Shown here: piece after piece, positions 1-7,497 of the stretch
Layout: each line of letters starts with the position of its first letter
Position numbering within the stretch: position 1 is the stretch's first letter
Origin: Pantoea dispersa
Lineage (GTDB): Bacteria; Pseudomonadota; Gammaproteobacteria; Enterobacterales; Enterobacteriaceae
Reading direction: 5' to 3'
Assembly: GCF_014155765.1 (NCBI RefSeq)
Contig: NZ_SCKT01000001.1
Span: 1,178,001 to 1,242,000 of the forward strand
DNA: 64,000 nt
The notes under the pieces: generated by a model
Database searches by the model: none
Seen by the model: only the letters and a program-made list of their open reading frames with translations
Told to the model about the DNA's origin: nothing
Program-made: the position numbers and the translations under genes

Positions 1-2160
1 CCATTCGTTAAGATCTCTATTTTCGAAGTGGTGAAAACGCTGTTCGAAGCCATCGTGCTGGTGTTCCTGGTGATGTATCTGTTCCTGCAGAACTTCCGCG
101 CGACGCTGATTCCTACCATCGCCGTGCCGGTAGTACTGCTGGGCACCTTTGCCATCATCAGTGCCTTTGGCTACTCGATAAACACCCTGACGATGTTCGG
201 CATGGTGCTCGCCATCGGCCTGTTAGTTGATGACGCCATCGTGGTGGTGGAAAACGTTGAGCGCGTCATGGCGGAAGAAGGATTACCGCCGAAAGAAGCC
301 ACCAAACGCTCGATGGAACAGATCCAGGGCGCGCTGGTTGGCATCGCGCTGGTGCTGTCAGCGGTATTTATCCCAATGGCGTTCTTCGGCGGCTCAACCG
401 GGGTGATTTATCGTCAGTTCTCGATCACCATCGTTTCGGCGATGGCGCTGTCGGTGCTGGTGGCGTTGATTCTGACGCCAGCGCTGTGTGCCACCATGCT
501 GAAGCCCATCAAAAAAGGTGAACACGGCAAAACCACCGGTTTCTTCGGCTGGTTTAACCGCCTGTTTGATAAGAGCACCAACCATTACGTCGACAGCGTC
601 GGCCACATTGTGCGCAGCACCGGCCGCTATCTGCTGATTTATCTGCTGATTGTGGTCGGCATGGCTTACCTGTTCCTGAAACTGCCTACCTCGTTCCTGC
701 CGGAAGAGGATCAGGGGCTGTTACTGGCGCAGGCGCAGCTGCCTGCCGGTGCGACTCAGGAACGTACGCAGAAGGTGCTGGATCAGGTTACGGATTACTT
801 CCTGACCAAAGAGAAAGACAGCGTGAATTCGGTGTTTACCGTTAACGGCTTTGGCTTCGCCGGTCGTGGACAGAACACCGGTATCGCCTTCGTCAGCCTG
901 AAGCCATGGGATGAGCGTGGTGACGCCAGCCTGAAAGTGCCGGCGATTGCCGGACGTGCGATGCAGGCGCTGGGTCAGATCAAAGATGCCATGGTGTTCC
1001 CGTTCAACCTGCCGGCCATTATCGAACTGGGTAACGCCACCGGTTTCGACTTCCAGCTGATCGATCAGGGTAACCTCGGCCATGAGAAGCTGACCGCCGC
1101 GCGTAACCAGCTGTTTGGCATGATTGCCCAGCATCCGGATACGCTGGTGGGCGTGCGTCCGAACGGGCTGGAAGATACGCCGCAGTACAAACTGATTATC
1201 GATCAGGAAAAAGCGCAGGCGCTTGGTGTGTCGCTGTCCGACATCAACACCACGCTGGGTGCGGCCTGGGGTGGTTCTTACGTCAACGACTTCATCGACC
1301 GTGGTCGCGTGAAGAAAGTGTACGTGATGGGTCAGGCCGACTCGCGCATGCTGCCGGATGACATCAGCAAATGGTACGTGCGCAATAGCGCCGGGACCAT
1401 GGTGCCATTCTCTGCCTTCTCTTCGGCGAAGTGGCAGTATGGTTCACCGCGTCTGGAGCGTTACAACGGTCTGCCATCAATGGAGATCCTGGGTCAGGCA
1501 GCGCCGGGCAAGAGCTCGGGTGATGCCATGAACCTGATGGAGAGCCTCGCCTCGAAGCTGCCTGCGGGTATCGGCTACGACTGGACCGGCATGTCCTATC
1601 AGGAACGCCTGTCCGGCAACCAGGCGCCTGCACTGTACGCCATTTCGCTGATTGTGGTGTTCCTGTGTCTGGCCGCGCTGTATGAGAGCTGGTCGATTCC
1701 GTTCGCGGTCATGCTGGTGGTGCCGCTGGGTGTGATTGGCGCCCTGCTCTTCACCACGCTGCGCGGTCTGAGTAACGACGTGTACTTTGTGGTGGGTCTG
1801 TTGACCACCATTGGTCTCTCGGCGAAGAACGCCATCCTGATCGTCGAATTCGCCAAGGATTTGATGGAGAAGGAAGGCAAAGGGCTGGTCGAGTCGACGC
1901 TGGAAGCCTCACGTATGCGTCTGCGTCCGATTCTGATGACGTCGCTGGCGTTCATCCTCGGCGTACTGCCGCTGGCGATCAGCAGCGGTGCCGGCTCCGG
2001 CGCACAGAACGCCGTCGGTACCGGCGTAATGGGCGGGATGGTGACGGCCACCGCGCTGGCGATCTTCTTCGTGCCGGTGTTCTTCGTGGTGGTGCGCCGC
2101 CGTTTCAGCAAGAATAAGTCTGAGCTGGAACAGGGCCATCCGGTCGATCACCCTCACTGA
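1..2160 (+). CDS. acrB: AcrB multidrug efflux RND transporter, C-terminal part (5' end outside window)
   Basis: This is the inner-membrane proton/drug antiporter of the AcrAB-TolC tripartite pump. The reading frame is open from base 1 ([13 protein letters not shown]...), so roughly the first 330 residues of a normal ~1049-residue AcrB are missing and 719 are visible. The visible part holds transmembrane helices from TM2 on, the [18 protein letters not shown] helix with the paired Asp of the proton relay (D407/D408 in E. coli), the second periplasmic porter/docking half, and the [16 protein letters not shown] helix with the relay Lys (K940). The C-terminus ends in a His-containing tail (VDHPH) as in enterobacterial AcrB. 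A strong terminator follows directly. In E. coli tomB follows acrB; here a zinc-starvation locus lies in between. AcrB rather than AcrD is inferred from sequence match and from the hha/tomB neighbourhood. Confidence 0.97.
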   Translation, partial: PFVKISIFEVVKTLFEAIVLVFLVMYLFLQNFRATLIPTIAVPVVLLGTFAIISAFGYSINTLTMFGMVLAIGLLVDDAIVVVENVERVMAEEGLPPKEATKRSMEQIQGALVGIALVLSAVFIPMAFFGGSTGVIYRQFSITIVSAMALSVLVALILTPALCATMLKPIKKGEHGKTTGFFGWFNRLFDKSTNHYVDSVGHIVRSTGRYLLIYLLIVVGMAYLFLKLPTSFLPEEDQGLLLAQAQLPAGATQERTQKVLDQVTDYFLTKEKDSVNSVFTVNGFGFAGRGQNTGIAFVSLKPWDERGDASLKVPAIAGRAMQALGQIKDAMVFPFNLPAIIELGNATGFDFQLIDQGNLGHEKLTAARNQLFGMIAQHPDTLVGVRPNGLEDTPQYKLIIDQEKAQALGVSLSDINTTLGAAWGGSYVNDFIDRGRVKKVYVMGQADSRMLPDDISKWYVRNSAGTMVPFSAFSSAKWQYGSPRLERYNGLPSMEILGQAAPGKSSGDAMNLMESLASKLPAGIGYDWTGMSYQERLSGNQAPALYAISLIVVFLCLAALYESWSIPFAVMLVVPLGVIGALLFTTLRGLSNDVYFVVGLLTTIGLSAKNAILIVEFAKDLMEKEGKGLVESTLEASRMRLRPILMTSLAFILGVLPLAISSGAGSGAQNAVGTGVMGGMVTATALAIFFVPVFFVVVRRRFSKNKSELEQGHPVDHPH

Positions 2161-2175
2161 TAGTTTCTCTCTGCT

Positions 2176-2203
2176 AAAAGGCCGCGCAAGCGGCCTTTTT
2201 TAT
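2176..2203 (+). terminator. acrB intrinsic terminator
   Basis: A perfect 10-bp stem (2176-2185 with 2190-2199), 4-base loop and a T run follow 15 bases after the acrB stop codon. Confidence 0.9.
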
Positions 2204-2286
2204 TGCGCACTCCCCTGCCCGCACGTTCCATGACAAACCCGCACCGGACGCGTGGTTGCAATCCCGCGACGCGAGGTTCATAATAT

Positions 2287-2301
2287 TGTTATATTATAAC
2301 A
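2287..2301 (+). promoter_or_regulatory. Zur operator upstream of rpmE2
   Basis: The sequence TGTTATA-T-TATAACA is a perfect 7-1-7 palindrome and equals the core of the enterobacterial Zur box (TGTTATAnTATAACA). It lies 18 bases before the rpmE2 start codon, where bound Zur would block transcription when zinc is sufficient. Binding by Zur is inferred from the motif and from the gene content. Confidence 0.88.
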
Positions 2302-2319
2302 TTACATGAGAGCGCTATT

Positions 2320-2577
2320 ATGAAACCAAACATTCATCCGCACTACCGTCCTGTGGTGTTCCACGACACCACCGTCGACGAATACTTCAAAGTCGGCTCA
2401 ACGATTCAGACCGATCGTACCATCCAGTTTGAGGGCGAAGAGCTGCCGTACGTCACGCTTGATGTGTCGTCGAAGTCGCACGTTTACTACACCGGTAAAC
2501 AGAAAGAGTTTGCCAAAGAGGGCAGCGCCGCACGCTTCAACAAGCGTTTTGGCAGCTTCCTGACGCGCAGCAAATAA
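2320..2577 (+). CDS. rpmE2: 50S ribosomal protein L31 type B (zinc-free paralogue)
   Basis: An 85-residue L31 paralogue (ykgM/rpmE2 family) containing the shared [12 protein letters not shown] and RFNKRFGSF blocks. It has no cysteine at all, whereas canonical zinc-binding L31 uses Cys ligands. Under zinc starvation such C- paralogues replace the zinc form on the ribosome and release its metal. The start ATG lies 18 bases after a Zur palindrome. It is followed after 15 bases by the L36 paralogue, and both end at a strong terminator, so they form a two-gene operon. Regulation by Zur is established for E. coli ykgM; for this copy it is inferred from the operator. Confidence 0.96.
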   Translation: MKPNIHPHYRPVVFHDTTVDEYFKVGSTIQTDRTIQFEGEELPYVTLDVSSKSHVYYTGKQKEFAKEGSAARFNKRFGSFLTRSK

Positions 2578-2592
2578 CCGGAGCTCAGCCAC

Positions 2593-2733
2593 ATGCAAGT
2601 TGTCAGTTCATTGCGGTCTGCCAAGACCCGTCACAAAGATTGCAAAGTCGTGCGGCGTAAAGGTCGTATTTATGTGATTTGCAAAACCAACCCGCGCTTT
2701 AAGGCGGTGCAGGGAAGAAAGAAAAAACGTTAG
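2593..2733 (+). CDS. ykgO: 50S ribosomal protein L36 paralogue (zinc-free type)
   Basis: A 46-residue basic protein, [16 protein letters not shown] followed by [14 protein letters not shown], aligning with L36. Canonical L36 binds zinc through three Cys and one His; here the first Cys of the CxxC pair and the His are gone (RHKDC, NPRFK), leaving only C17 and C30, so zinc binding is unlikely. It is the usual partner of L31B in Zur regulons. The Shine-Dalgarno ggagc precedes the ATG. The gene is short and easy to miss. A terminator starts 18 bases after the stop. Confidence 0.94.
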   Translation: MQVVSSLRSAKTRHKDCKVVRRKGRIYVICKTNPRFKAVQGRKKKR

Positions 2734-2751
2734 GAAAGTGTCGTGATAATT

Positions 2752-2779
2752 GGCCGGGATGCTCCCCGGCCTTTTTTTT
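2752..2779 (+). terminator. rpmE2-ykgO terminator
   Basis: A 7-bp G+C-only stem (2752-2758 with 2765-2771) is followed by eight T. The T run reaches into the stop codon of the convergent zinc-binding protein gene. Confidence 0.92.
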
Positions 2780-3656
2780 ACTTCATGCTGTGCAGCAGAG
2801 TTTCCACGTTGTGCTTAAACGCCGCCTCATAGGTGGGCGCCGGCCCGCTGGCCGCTGACAGCGCTTCCGGATAGAGCTCGCCACCGGGTTGCGCACCGGT
2901 TTCACTGGCGATCTGTTTCACCAGACGCGGATCGGTCTGATTCTCCATAAAGTAGGTGGTGATGTGCTCGGCCCGGAGCTGTTTGATGATAGCGGCGACA
3001 TCGCTGGCGCTGGCTTCCGCTTCGGTTGAGAAGCCCACCGGCGCGAGGAATGTCACGCCGTAGCGCTGGCCGAAATAGCCAAAGGCATCATGGCTGGTGA
3101 GTACCTTGCGTTTACTTTGCGCCACGCCGGCAAATTCACTTTTGGCCCAGCTATCCAGCTTCTGCAACTGCTGAATATAGCGTTCACCGCTGTGACGGAT
3201 GTCGGCGGCATCGTCCGGATCGGCTTTGATCAGCGCGTTCATCACGTTGGTGGCGTAGATCACGCCGTTGTGCATGCTGTTCCACGCGTGTGGATCGGTG
3301 ATGGTTTTGCCATCCTCCTCCATTTTGCGCGTATTGACGCCGTTCGAGGCAACCACCACCGTGCCCTTATAGCCGGACGCGCTAATCAGCCGGTCCATCC
3401 AGCCTTCCATGCCCAGCCCGCTGACGAACACCACATCGGCCTGCGCCAGCGCCTGACTATCCTGCGGCGTCGGCTCAAAGGTGTGCGGATCGCCATCCGG
3501 CCCCACCAGCGATTTCACCTTAACGTGATCGCCGCCGACCTGTTTAACGATGTCAGCCAGCACGGTAAAACTGGCTACGGCATCAACGGTTTTTGCCAGC
3601 GTCAGCGGGCTAATCAGCATCGCGCCAATCGCCAGACTCAACGGTAATTTCTTCAT
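2778..3656 (-). CDS. Periplasmic zinc-binding protein of a second zinc ABC transporter (ZnuA/TroA family)
   Basis: A 292-residue cluster A-I solute-binding protein with a signal peptide (about 1-21, ending TLA-K). Metal ligands expected from TroA-type structures are visible: H58 (DPHTFEPTP), H123 (DPHAWNS) and H189 (TSHDAFGYFG); a His at the third position points to zinc rather than manganese. The fourth ligand position, usually Asp, appears to be E264 (LYPEALS). The long His-rich loop of classical ZnuA is absent; only a short KMEEDGKTIT segment lies before H123. It is the last gene of a three- or four-gene minus-strand operon with permease and ATPase and a Zur-like operator, which supports zinc uptake. 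It is probably not the housekeeping ZnuA, so I give no symbol. Iron or manganese transport is the alternative. Confidence 0.88.
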   Translation of the reverse strand: MKKLPLSLAIGAMLISPLTLAKTVDAVASFTVLADIVKQVGGDHVKVKSLVGPDGDPHTFEPTPQDSQALAQADVVFVSGLGMEGWMDRLISASGYKGTVVVASNGVNTRKMEEDGKTITDPHAWNSMHNGVIYATNVMNALIKADPDDAADIRHSGERYIQQLQKLDSWAKSEFAGVAQSKRKVLTSHDAFGYFGQRYGVTFLAPVGFSTEAEASASDVAAIIKQLRAEHITTYFMENQTDPRLVKQIASETGAQPGGELYPEALSAASGPAPTYEAAFKHNVETLLHSMK

Positions 3657-3677
3657 ACCTATCCCCTTGTCATCTTA

Positions 3678-4517
3678 TTATCGACGGCGCAGCAGGCCGC
3701 CACATGGTCCTGTCAACACAGACAGCAAAAACAGTACGGCCGCACTCAGTACCACCGCCGGTCCGGCAGGCAGGGCATAGTGCCATGAGAGCAACAGGCC
3801 GATAAAGGCGGCGATCAGCGCCAGCAGCATGGCAATCGCCAGCATGCGCGTAAGGTGGCGGCTCCAGAAGCGCGCGCTGGTGGCGGGCAGCATCATCAGC
3901 CCAACGGACATCAGCGTGCCGAGCACCTGAAAACCCGCCACCAGATTCAGCACCACCAGCGTGAGGAAAATGCCGTGCACCAGCGGTGCGCTCCATTTTC
4001 CCTGCGCACGCAGAAAATCAGGATCAAAGGCATCAATGACCAGCGGCCGGAAGATCACGGCCAGCATCAGAAGGGTGAACGCGGCGATACTGCCAACCAG
4101 CACAATCGCGCCGTTGTCCACCGCCAGCAGCGAGCCGAACAACACGTGCAGCAGATCGACACTGGAACCGCGCAGTGATACCAGCGTGACGCCGAGCGCC
4201 AGCGAACCCAGATAGAAGCCGGAAAAGCTGGCATCCTCCTTCAGATGGGTGTAACGGCTGACCGCACCGGACAGCAGCGCCACCGCCAGCCCGGCAATCA
4301 GGCCGCCAATGCCCATCGCCACCAGCGACAGGCCGGACACCAGATAGCCGATGGCGGCGCCCGGCAGTACCGCATGGGACAGCGCATCGCCCACCAGGCT
4401 CATACGGCGCAGCGAGAGAAAGACGCCGAGCGGCGTCGCACTGATCGCCAGCGCCATGCAGGCCACCAGCGCCCGGCGCATAAAACCAAACTCAATAAAC
4501 GGCTGGAGTAACGTCAT
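3678..4517 (-). CDS. Metal ABC transporter permease (ABC-3 family)
   Basis: A hydrophobic 279-residue ABC-3 family permease with about eight membrane helices and the family's cytoplasmic coupling region (GVFLSLRRMSLVGDALSHAVLPG near the N-terminus). An upstream in-frame Met at 4532 exists, but the Met at 4517 overlaps the stop codon of the ATPase gene in an ATGA arrangement, which indicates translational coupling and decides the start. The substrate is inferred to be zinc from the adjacent binding protein and the Zur-type operator at the head of the operon. The spacing to the binding-protein gene is 21 bases. Confidence 0.9.
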   Translation of the reverse strand: MTLLQPFIEFGFMRRALVACMALAISATPLGVFLSLRRMSLVGDALSHAVLPGAAIGYLVSGLSLVAMGIGGLIAGLAVALLSGAVSRYTHLKEDASFSGFYLGSLALGVTLVSLRGSSVDLLHVLFGSLLAVDNGAIVLVGSIAAFTLLMLAVIFRPLVIDAFDPDFLRAQGKWSAPLVHGIFLTLVVLNLVAGFQVLGTLMSVGLMMLPATSARFWSRHLTRMLAIAMLLALIAAFIGLLLSWHYALPAGPAVVLSAAVLFLLSVLTGPCGGLLRRR

Positions 4518-5170
4518 GACGCCACCCGACACAGCCGCGGTTGCTGCGCACTGTCACGCTCATCCAGCGACAGCACGTCACGAAAATGGCGCGCCACCAG
4601 CAGCTTGTCGTGCAGCACCACCAGCAGCGTGGTGCCCGCTCGCTGCTGCTGTTCGAGAATCGACATCAGTAAGGTTATTGTCGGCGTATCAATGCCGTTA
4701 AAGGGTTCGTCCAGCAGCCAGAGCTGACTGCGCTGGAGCATCAGGCGCGCAAACAGCACGCGTTGCAACTGCCCGCCGGAAAGCATCGCGGGCTGCGCAG
4801 TGGCGAAATCGCGCATCTGCACCGCCTCCAGCGCGGCATCAATCTCCTGGCGCAGCGCACGCGTGATGCCCCCGAACCAGCCGCAGCGCGGCCAGCAGCC
4901 CATTGCCACCAGCTCATAGACGGTGAGCGGGAAGCGGGTGTCCAGCTCGCTGCGCTGCGGCAACCAGCCCAGCGCTTTTCGCGGCAGCTGCAGTTCACAG
5001 CGTCCCGCCACCGGCGGCAGCAGTCCGGCGATAGTTTTGAGCAAGGTTGATTTGCCCGTTCCGTTGGCCCCGATCAGTGCCGTCATACTGCCGGCCGCCA
5101 GTTCGCCATTCACCACCGGCGTCACCGCCCTGCCCTGATAGCCGCCCTGCAGACGATGAAAACGCATCAT
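4514..5170 (-). CDS. Metal (zinc) ABC transporter ATP-binding protein
   Basis: A 218-residue ABC ATPase with Walker A GANGTGKST (34-42), signature LSGGQLQR (130-137), Walker B LWLLDEP (150-156) and the H-loop His (H187). It powers the adjacent ABC-3 permease. Its stop overlaps the permease start (ATGA), and its own start overlaps the stop of a preceding 34-codon ORF in the same way, so translation of the operon seems coupled throughout. The first two codons are both ATG; the upstream one is used here because of that overlap. It is slightly shorter than typical ZnuC. Confidence 0.92.
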   Translation of the reverse strand: MMRFHRLQGGYQGRAVTPVVNGELAAGSMTALIGANGTGKSTLLKTIAGLLPPVAGRCELQLPRKALGWLPQRSELDTRFPLTVYELVAMGCWPRCGWFGGITRALRQEIDAALEAVQMRDFATAQPAMLSGGQLQRVLFARLMLQRSQLWLLDEPFNGIDTPTITLLMSILEQQQRAGTTLLVVLHDKLLVARHFRDVLSLDERDSAQQPRLCRVAS

Positions 5171-5271
5171 TGGTGCAGGCCCCAGACGATGGCTAAAGCC
5201 AGCAGGCTACTCAGTAGTAGCGCTACCAGCAGGCGCCCGCCGAGCGAGAGAAGTAATCCACTGTGATTCAT
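5167..5271 (-). CDS. Small single-span membrane peptide leading the zinc transporter operon (34 aa, candidate)
   Basis: An ORF of 34 codons plus stop reads MNHSGLLLSL, GGRLLVALLLSSLLALAIVW, GLHQ. Almost all of it is one hydrophobic helix flanked by a His at each end. Its TGA overlaps the ATPase ATG as ATGA, the same coupling seen between ATPase and permease. Its start lies only 15 bases from the Zur-like palindrome, so it would be the first gene of the transcript. No convincing Shine-Dalgarno is visible, which is the main doubt. I do not recognise the peptide. It could be an accessory subunit of the transporter, or a leader ORF whose translation merely delivers ribosomes to the ATPase gene. 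Confidence 0.5.
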   Translation of the reverse strand: MNHSGLLLSLGGRLLVALLLSSLLALAIVWGLHQ

Positions 5272-5286
5272 GATAGGCAACCAAAA

Positions 5287-5301
5287 TGTTATAACATAAC
5301 A
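5287..5301 (-). promoter_or_regulatory. Zur-like operator of the zinc ABC transporter operon
   Basis: TGTTATA-A-CATAACA differs from the Zur core palindrome TGTTATAnTATAACA at one position. It lies immediately upstream of the small ORF that heads the minus-strand transporter operon. Together with the perfect box before rpmE2 it brackets the locus at both outer ends. Confidence 0.78.
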
Positions 5302-5497
5302 ACATACTACCTGATGGCCTCATCGCGACGCGCGGAAGAAAGTGTTTCAAAAGTTGATCAGTGGCGATACGCCTGGGCGATTTGTGCCATCAAGCCAGCG
5401 CCCATCGCAGCAATCGCCCTTTCTGTTTACCAATGGCTTGCAATGTTAGGGCTGAAAGCCAATGATAGAACTCTCCTTGCTTTTTACGGGATGCAGA
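5302..5497. other. Intergenic region without an assignable gene
   Basis: Between the Zur-like box and the hypothetical gene I see no credible coding sequence. An open plus-strand frame crosses the region from inside the zinc operon leader but lacks a ribosome-binding site and family resemblance. A decayed gene fragment cannot be excluded. Confidence 0.4.
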
Positions 5498-5851
5498 ATG
5501 CAGTCTATTATTCATAGTGATATTGATGTGAATGAGGATGATTGCGGCAAGTTACGCCAGATTATCCAGGGGAATATTCTCAAAATAGCCCAGGACCTTG
5601 CCGGCGATTTACAGTGGTATTCTCAAAACGCGCAATTAGTTCCGGACAGTTTTACCATTATTTCCATTCAGCCCGTCGGCCACAAACGATTTAAAATGCT
5701 TTACGATTTCACGTGGGATTTATTTAATCCCTGCCTTGATTTAAATGAAACCTTTACCCAACGTGAAGAAGTTATGTTCCAGACAACGCCCGGTGCACTG
5801 GTGTTTGAGGTGATAGACAATACCCGCCCGTCACCGTGCGACGAATTGTAA
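5498..5851 (+). CDS. Hypothetical protein, unknown function
   Basis: A 117-residue soluble, acidic protein (MQSIIHSDIDVNEDDCGKLR...), with no signal peptide, membrane helix or motif I recognise. The middle (FKMLYDFTWDLFNPCLDLNETF) is aromatic and acidic. An in-frame ATG at 5462 would add 12 residues (MIELSLLFTGCR); I prefer 5498 because the downstream sequence looks like a native N-terminus, but neither start has a strong ribosome-binding site. The base composition is more AT-rich than the surrounding backbone, like tomB-hha just downstream. It lies between the zinc locus and tomB in a place where E. coli has no gene, so it is probably an acquired or lineage-specific gene. Confidence 0.65.
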   Translation: MQSIIHSDIDVNEDDCGKLRQIIQGNILKIAQDLAGDLQWYSQNAQLVPDSFTIISIQPVGHKRFKMLYDFTWDLFNPCLDLNETFTQREEVMFQTTPGALVFEVIDNTRPSPCDEL

Positions 5852-5996
5852 TATTTAGTAATTGGGTGAGCAAAACTAATGATTGTGGATTATATTTAAA
5901 AGGTCGCTGAATTCTTTTTATTCGTGATCGCTCCCTGGTAGCTTTTCCAAATCTCGCCGCGTCGCGGTAACTGTGCTCGCTATGGAGGGGAAAAAG

Positions 5997-6374
5997 ATGG
6001 ACGAATACTCACCGAAACGGCATGATATTGCCCAGCTTAAATTTCTGTGTGAGAACCTGTTTGACGAAAGTATGGCGACGCTAACCGACAGCCATCACGG
6101 CTGGGTTAATGATCCCACTTCGCCAGGCAATTTACAGCTCAACGATTTGATTGAGCATATCGCCTCTTTCACGATGAATTACAAAATTAAGCATGTTGAA
6201 GATGAAGCGCTGATTACGCAAATCGATGAATATCTTGATGATACCTTTATGCTGTTTAGCAGCTATGGAATCAATACCCAGGATCTTCAACGGTGGCAAC
6301 GTTCAGCAAAACGCTTATTTAATCTGTTTGCCGAAGAGTGCGCTTATCTCCAGCAACCCAGCCATTCCTTTTAG
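5997..6374 (+). CDS. tomB: Hha toxicity modulator TomB (YbaJ)
   Basis: A 125-residue small acidic protein starting MDEYSPKRHDIAQLKFLCENLF, nearly identical to E. coli TomB in its first 50 residues, with the conserved HGWVNDPTS and YLDDTFMLFSSYGIN blocks. It is the partner/antitoxin-like modulator of Hha and affects biofilm formation. An upstream in-frame Met at 5973 is rejected because the ATG at 5997 has a strong gagggg Shine-Dalgarno and matches the family start. It lies 24 bases before hha and is surely co-transcribed. The C-terminus (AEECAYLQQPSHSF) differs from E. coli. Confidence 0.96.
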   Translation: MDEYSPKRHDIAQLKFLCENLFDESMATLTDSHHGWVNDPTSPGNLQLNDLIEHIASFTMNYKIKHVEDEALITQIDEYLDDTFMLFSSYGINTQDLQRWQRSAKRLFNLFAEECAYLQQPSHSF

Positions 6375-6398
6375 CATCAGAGTGAGACCGGTTTATTT

Positions 6399-6617
6399 AT
6401 GAGCAACCCAGCCTTAACCAAAACAGACTATTTGATGCGACTGCGTCGTTGTCGCTCAATTGACACCCTTGAACGGGTGATTGAAAAGAACAAGTATGAA
6501 TTACCCGATGATGAGTTAGCGGTATTTTACTCCGCAGCCGATCACCGTCTGGCCGAGCTGACCATGAACAAGCTCTATGACAAAGTGCCCGGATCTGTCT
6601 GGAAGTACGTCCGCTAA
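6399..6617 (+). CDS. hha: Haemolysin expression-modulating protein Hha
   Basis: A 72-residue Hha/YmoA family protein, highly similar to E. coli Hha ([42 protein letters not shown]). It binds H-NS/StpA and helps silence horizontally acquired and virulence genes. It is the second gene of the tomB-hha pair. Length and both termini match the family, so the start is secure. Confidence 0.98.
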   Translation: MSNPALTKTDYLMRLRRCRSIDTLERVIEKNKYELPDDELAVFYSAADHRLAELTMNKLYDKVPGSVWKYVR

Positions 6618-6737
6618 GTTTTCTCCCCGCAGGTCGTTTCGTTACTCACCTTTATTTCCACGGATGACAGGCAGGCAAAGGAGTGCCGATACGGTGCTGT
6701 GCCGCATTGCGCGCAGGGTTTTTGCATGAGCAGAAAT

Positions 6738-6850
6738 GGTGGAGGCCCTGCCAGCTACATCCCGGCACACGCGTCGCCTGCTGCGGCTGCTTCCTTCCGG
6801 ACCTGACCGAGTTCACAAGTTAGCGTTGCGGGAGAACCAACAGGGCCCCC
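6738..6850 (-). ncRNA. ffs: Signal recognition particle 4.5S RNA
   Basis: The minus strand reads GGGGGCCCTGTTGGTTCTCC at the 5' end, then the universally conserved apical region with GGUCAGGUCCGGAAGGAAGCA that binds Ffh, and closes with GCAGGGCCUCCACC pairing with the 5' end. About 113 nucleotides matches the 114 nt of E. coli 4.5S RNA. It forms the SRP with Ffh to target membrane proteins co-translationally. The position between hha and ybaZ equals E. coli. Ends are estimated from the terminal helix. Confidence 0.97.
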
Positions 6851-6910
6851 ATTGACGAGCTCTCATGTTGAGAGCGCTGGCATTATCGGGGAAGCCCCTG
6901 GCAATTGCAA
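6851..6910 (-). promoter_or_regulatory. ffs promoter and processed 5' leader
   Basis: On the minus strand a -35 TTGCAA (6905-6910), exactly 17 bp spacer and -10 GATAAT (6882-6887) are followed by a GC-rich discriminator, typical of stringently controlled stable RNA promoters. Transcription would begin near 6875, leaving a leader of about 25 nt that RNase P removes in E. coli. The leader carries a perfect 7-bp hairpin (6859-6865 with 6869-6875). Confidence 0.75.
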
Positions 6911-7018
6911 GCGCAGGCCGGGCAACCGTTGGTTTCTTGAACAGGCCGGCGGCAAAACCCTGCAGATAGCCGCAACCGCATGCTAAAGTGGCGCTTTTCC
7001 CGCAGACGAGGTGCGTCA

Positions 7019-7330
7019 GTGAGTGAACAGAGCAATTTTTCCGAGCGCGTCTGGCAAATTGTTGCCGCTATTCCTGCCGGTAAAGTGACGACCTACGGCG
7101 ATGTCGCGCTGCTGGCCGGTTCACCGCGCGCCGCACGTCAGGTGGGCGGCGTGCTGCGGCGCCTGCCGCCAGGCAGTAAACTGCCGTGGTTCCGCGTGAT
7201 TAATCGTCATGGTCGTATTTCGCTGCAGGGTGATGATCTTTTTCGTCAGCGCGATGCGCTGGAAGCCGAAGGTATTGAAGTGAGTGATGCGGGAGAAATT
7301 GAACTGGCGAAGTATCGCTGGGAGTATTAA
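7019..7330 (+). CDS. ybaZ: Alkyltransferase-like protein (ATL), YbaZ
   Basis: A 103-residue DNA-binding domain of the O6-methylguanine methyltransferase family with the HTH segment (VTTYGDVALLAGSPRAARQVGGVLRR). The active-site PCHRV of true transferases is PWFRV here: Trp replaces the acceptor Cys, as in E. coli YbaZ/ATL, so it binds O6-alkylguanine without repairing it and recruits nucleotide excision repair. An ATG at 6980 is in frame, but the GTG at 7019 has a gaggtg Shine-Dalgarno at the right spacing and fits the family N-terminus (SEQSNFSERVWQIV), so I use it. Confidence 0.9.
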   Translation: MSEQSNFSERVWQIVAAIPAGKVTTYGDVALLAGSPRAARQVGGVLRRLPPGSKLPWFRVINRHGRISLQGDDLFRQRDALEAEGIEVSDAGEIELAKYRWEY

Positions 7331-7362
7331 TGCTGACAGGCCGCACTCCCTTTAAGGCGCGG

Positions 7363-7487
7363 GAATGGCACTGCAGAAAGTAAAGCGTCACACGCCAGGG
7401 ATGGCGTGTGCCGAGCGATCAGGGACGAGACAGCGCCTTTACTTTCTGCAGTGCCATTCTGGCGCAGCTTCCGTAACGCGCTGTCTC
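7363..7487. repeat. Three interleaved perfect inverted repeats between ybaZ and ybaY
   Basis: Arm pairs seen directly: (A) 23 bp, 7363-7385 with 7437-7459; (B) 9 bp with GGGA loop, 7389-7397 with 7402-7410, inside loop A; (C) 10 bp, 7427-7436 with 7478-7487. C's left arm lies in loop A while its right arm lies outside, so A and C cross (pseudoknot or alternative folds). Two genes converge here, so a bidirectional terminator is one role, but there is no T run. A REP/MITE-like repeat is another possibility. Confidence 0.85.
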
Positions 7488-7497
7488 CCGTTTCAAC

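Noticed and set aside
5263-5517. Plus-strand 84-codon open frame across the zinc operon leader
   Set aside because: It overlaps the Zur-like box and the small minus-strand ORF, has no ribosome site and resembles no family.
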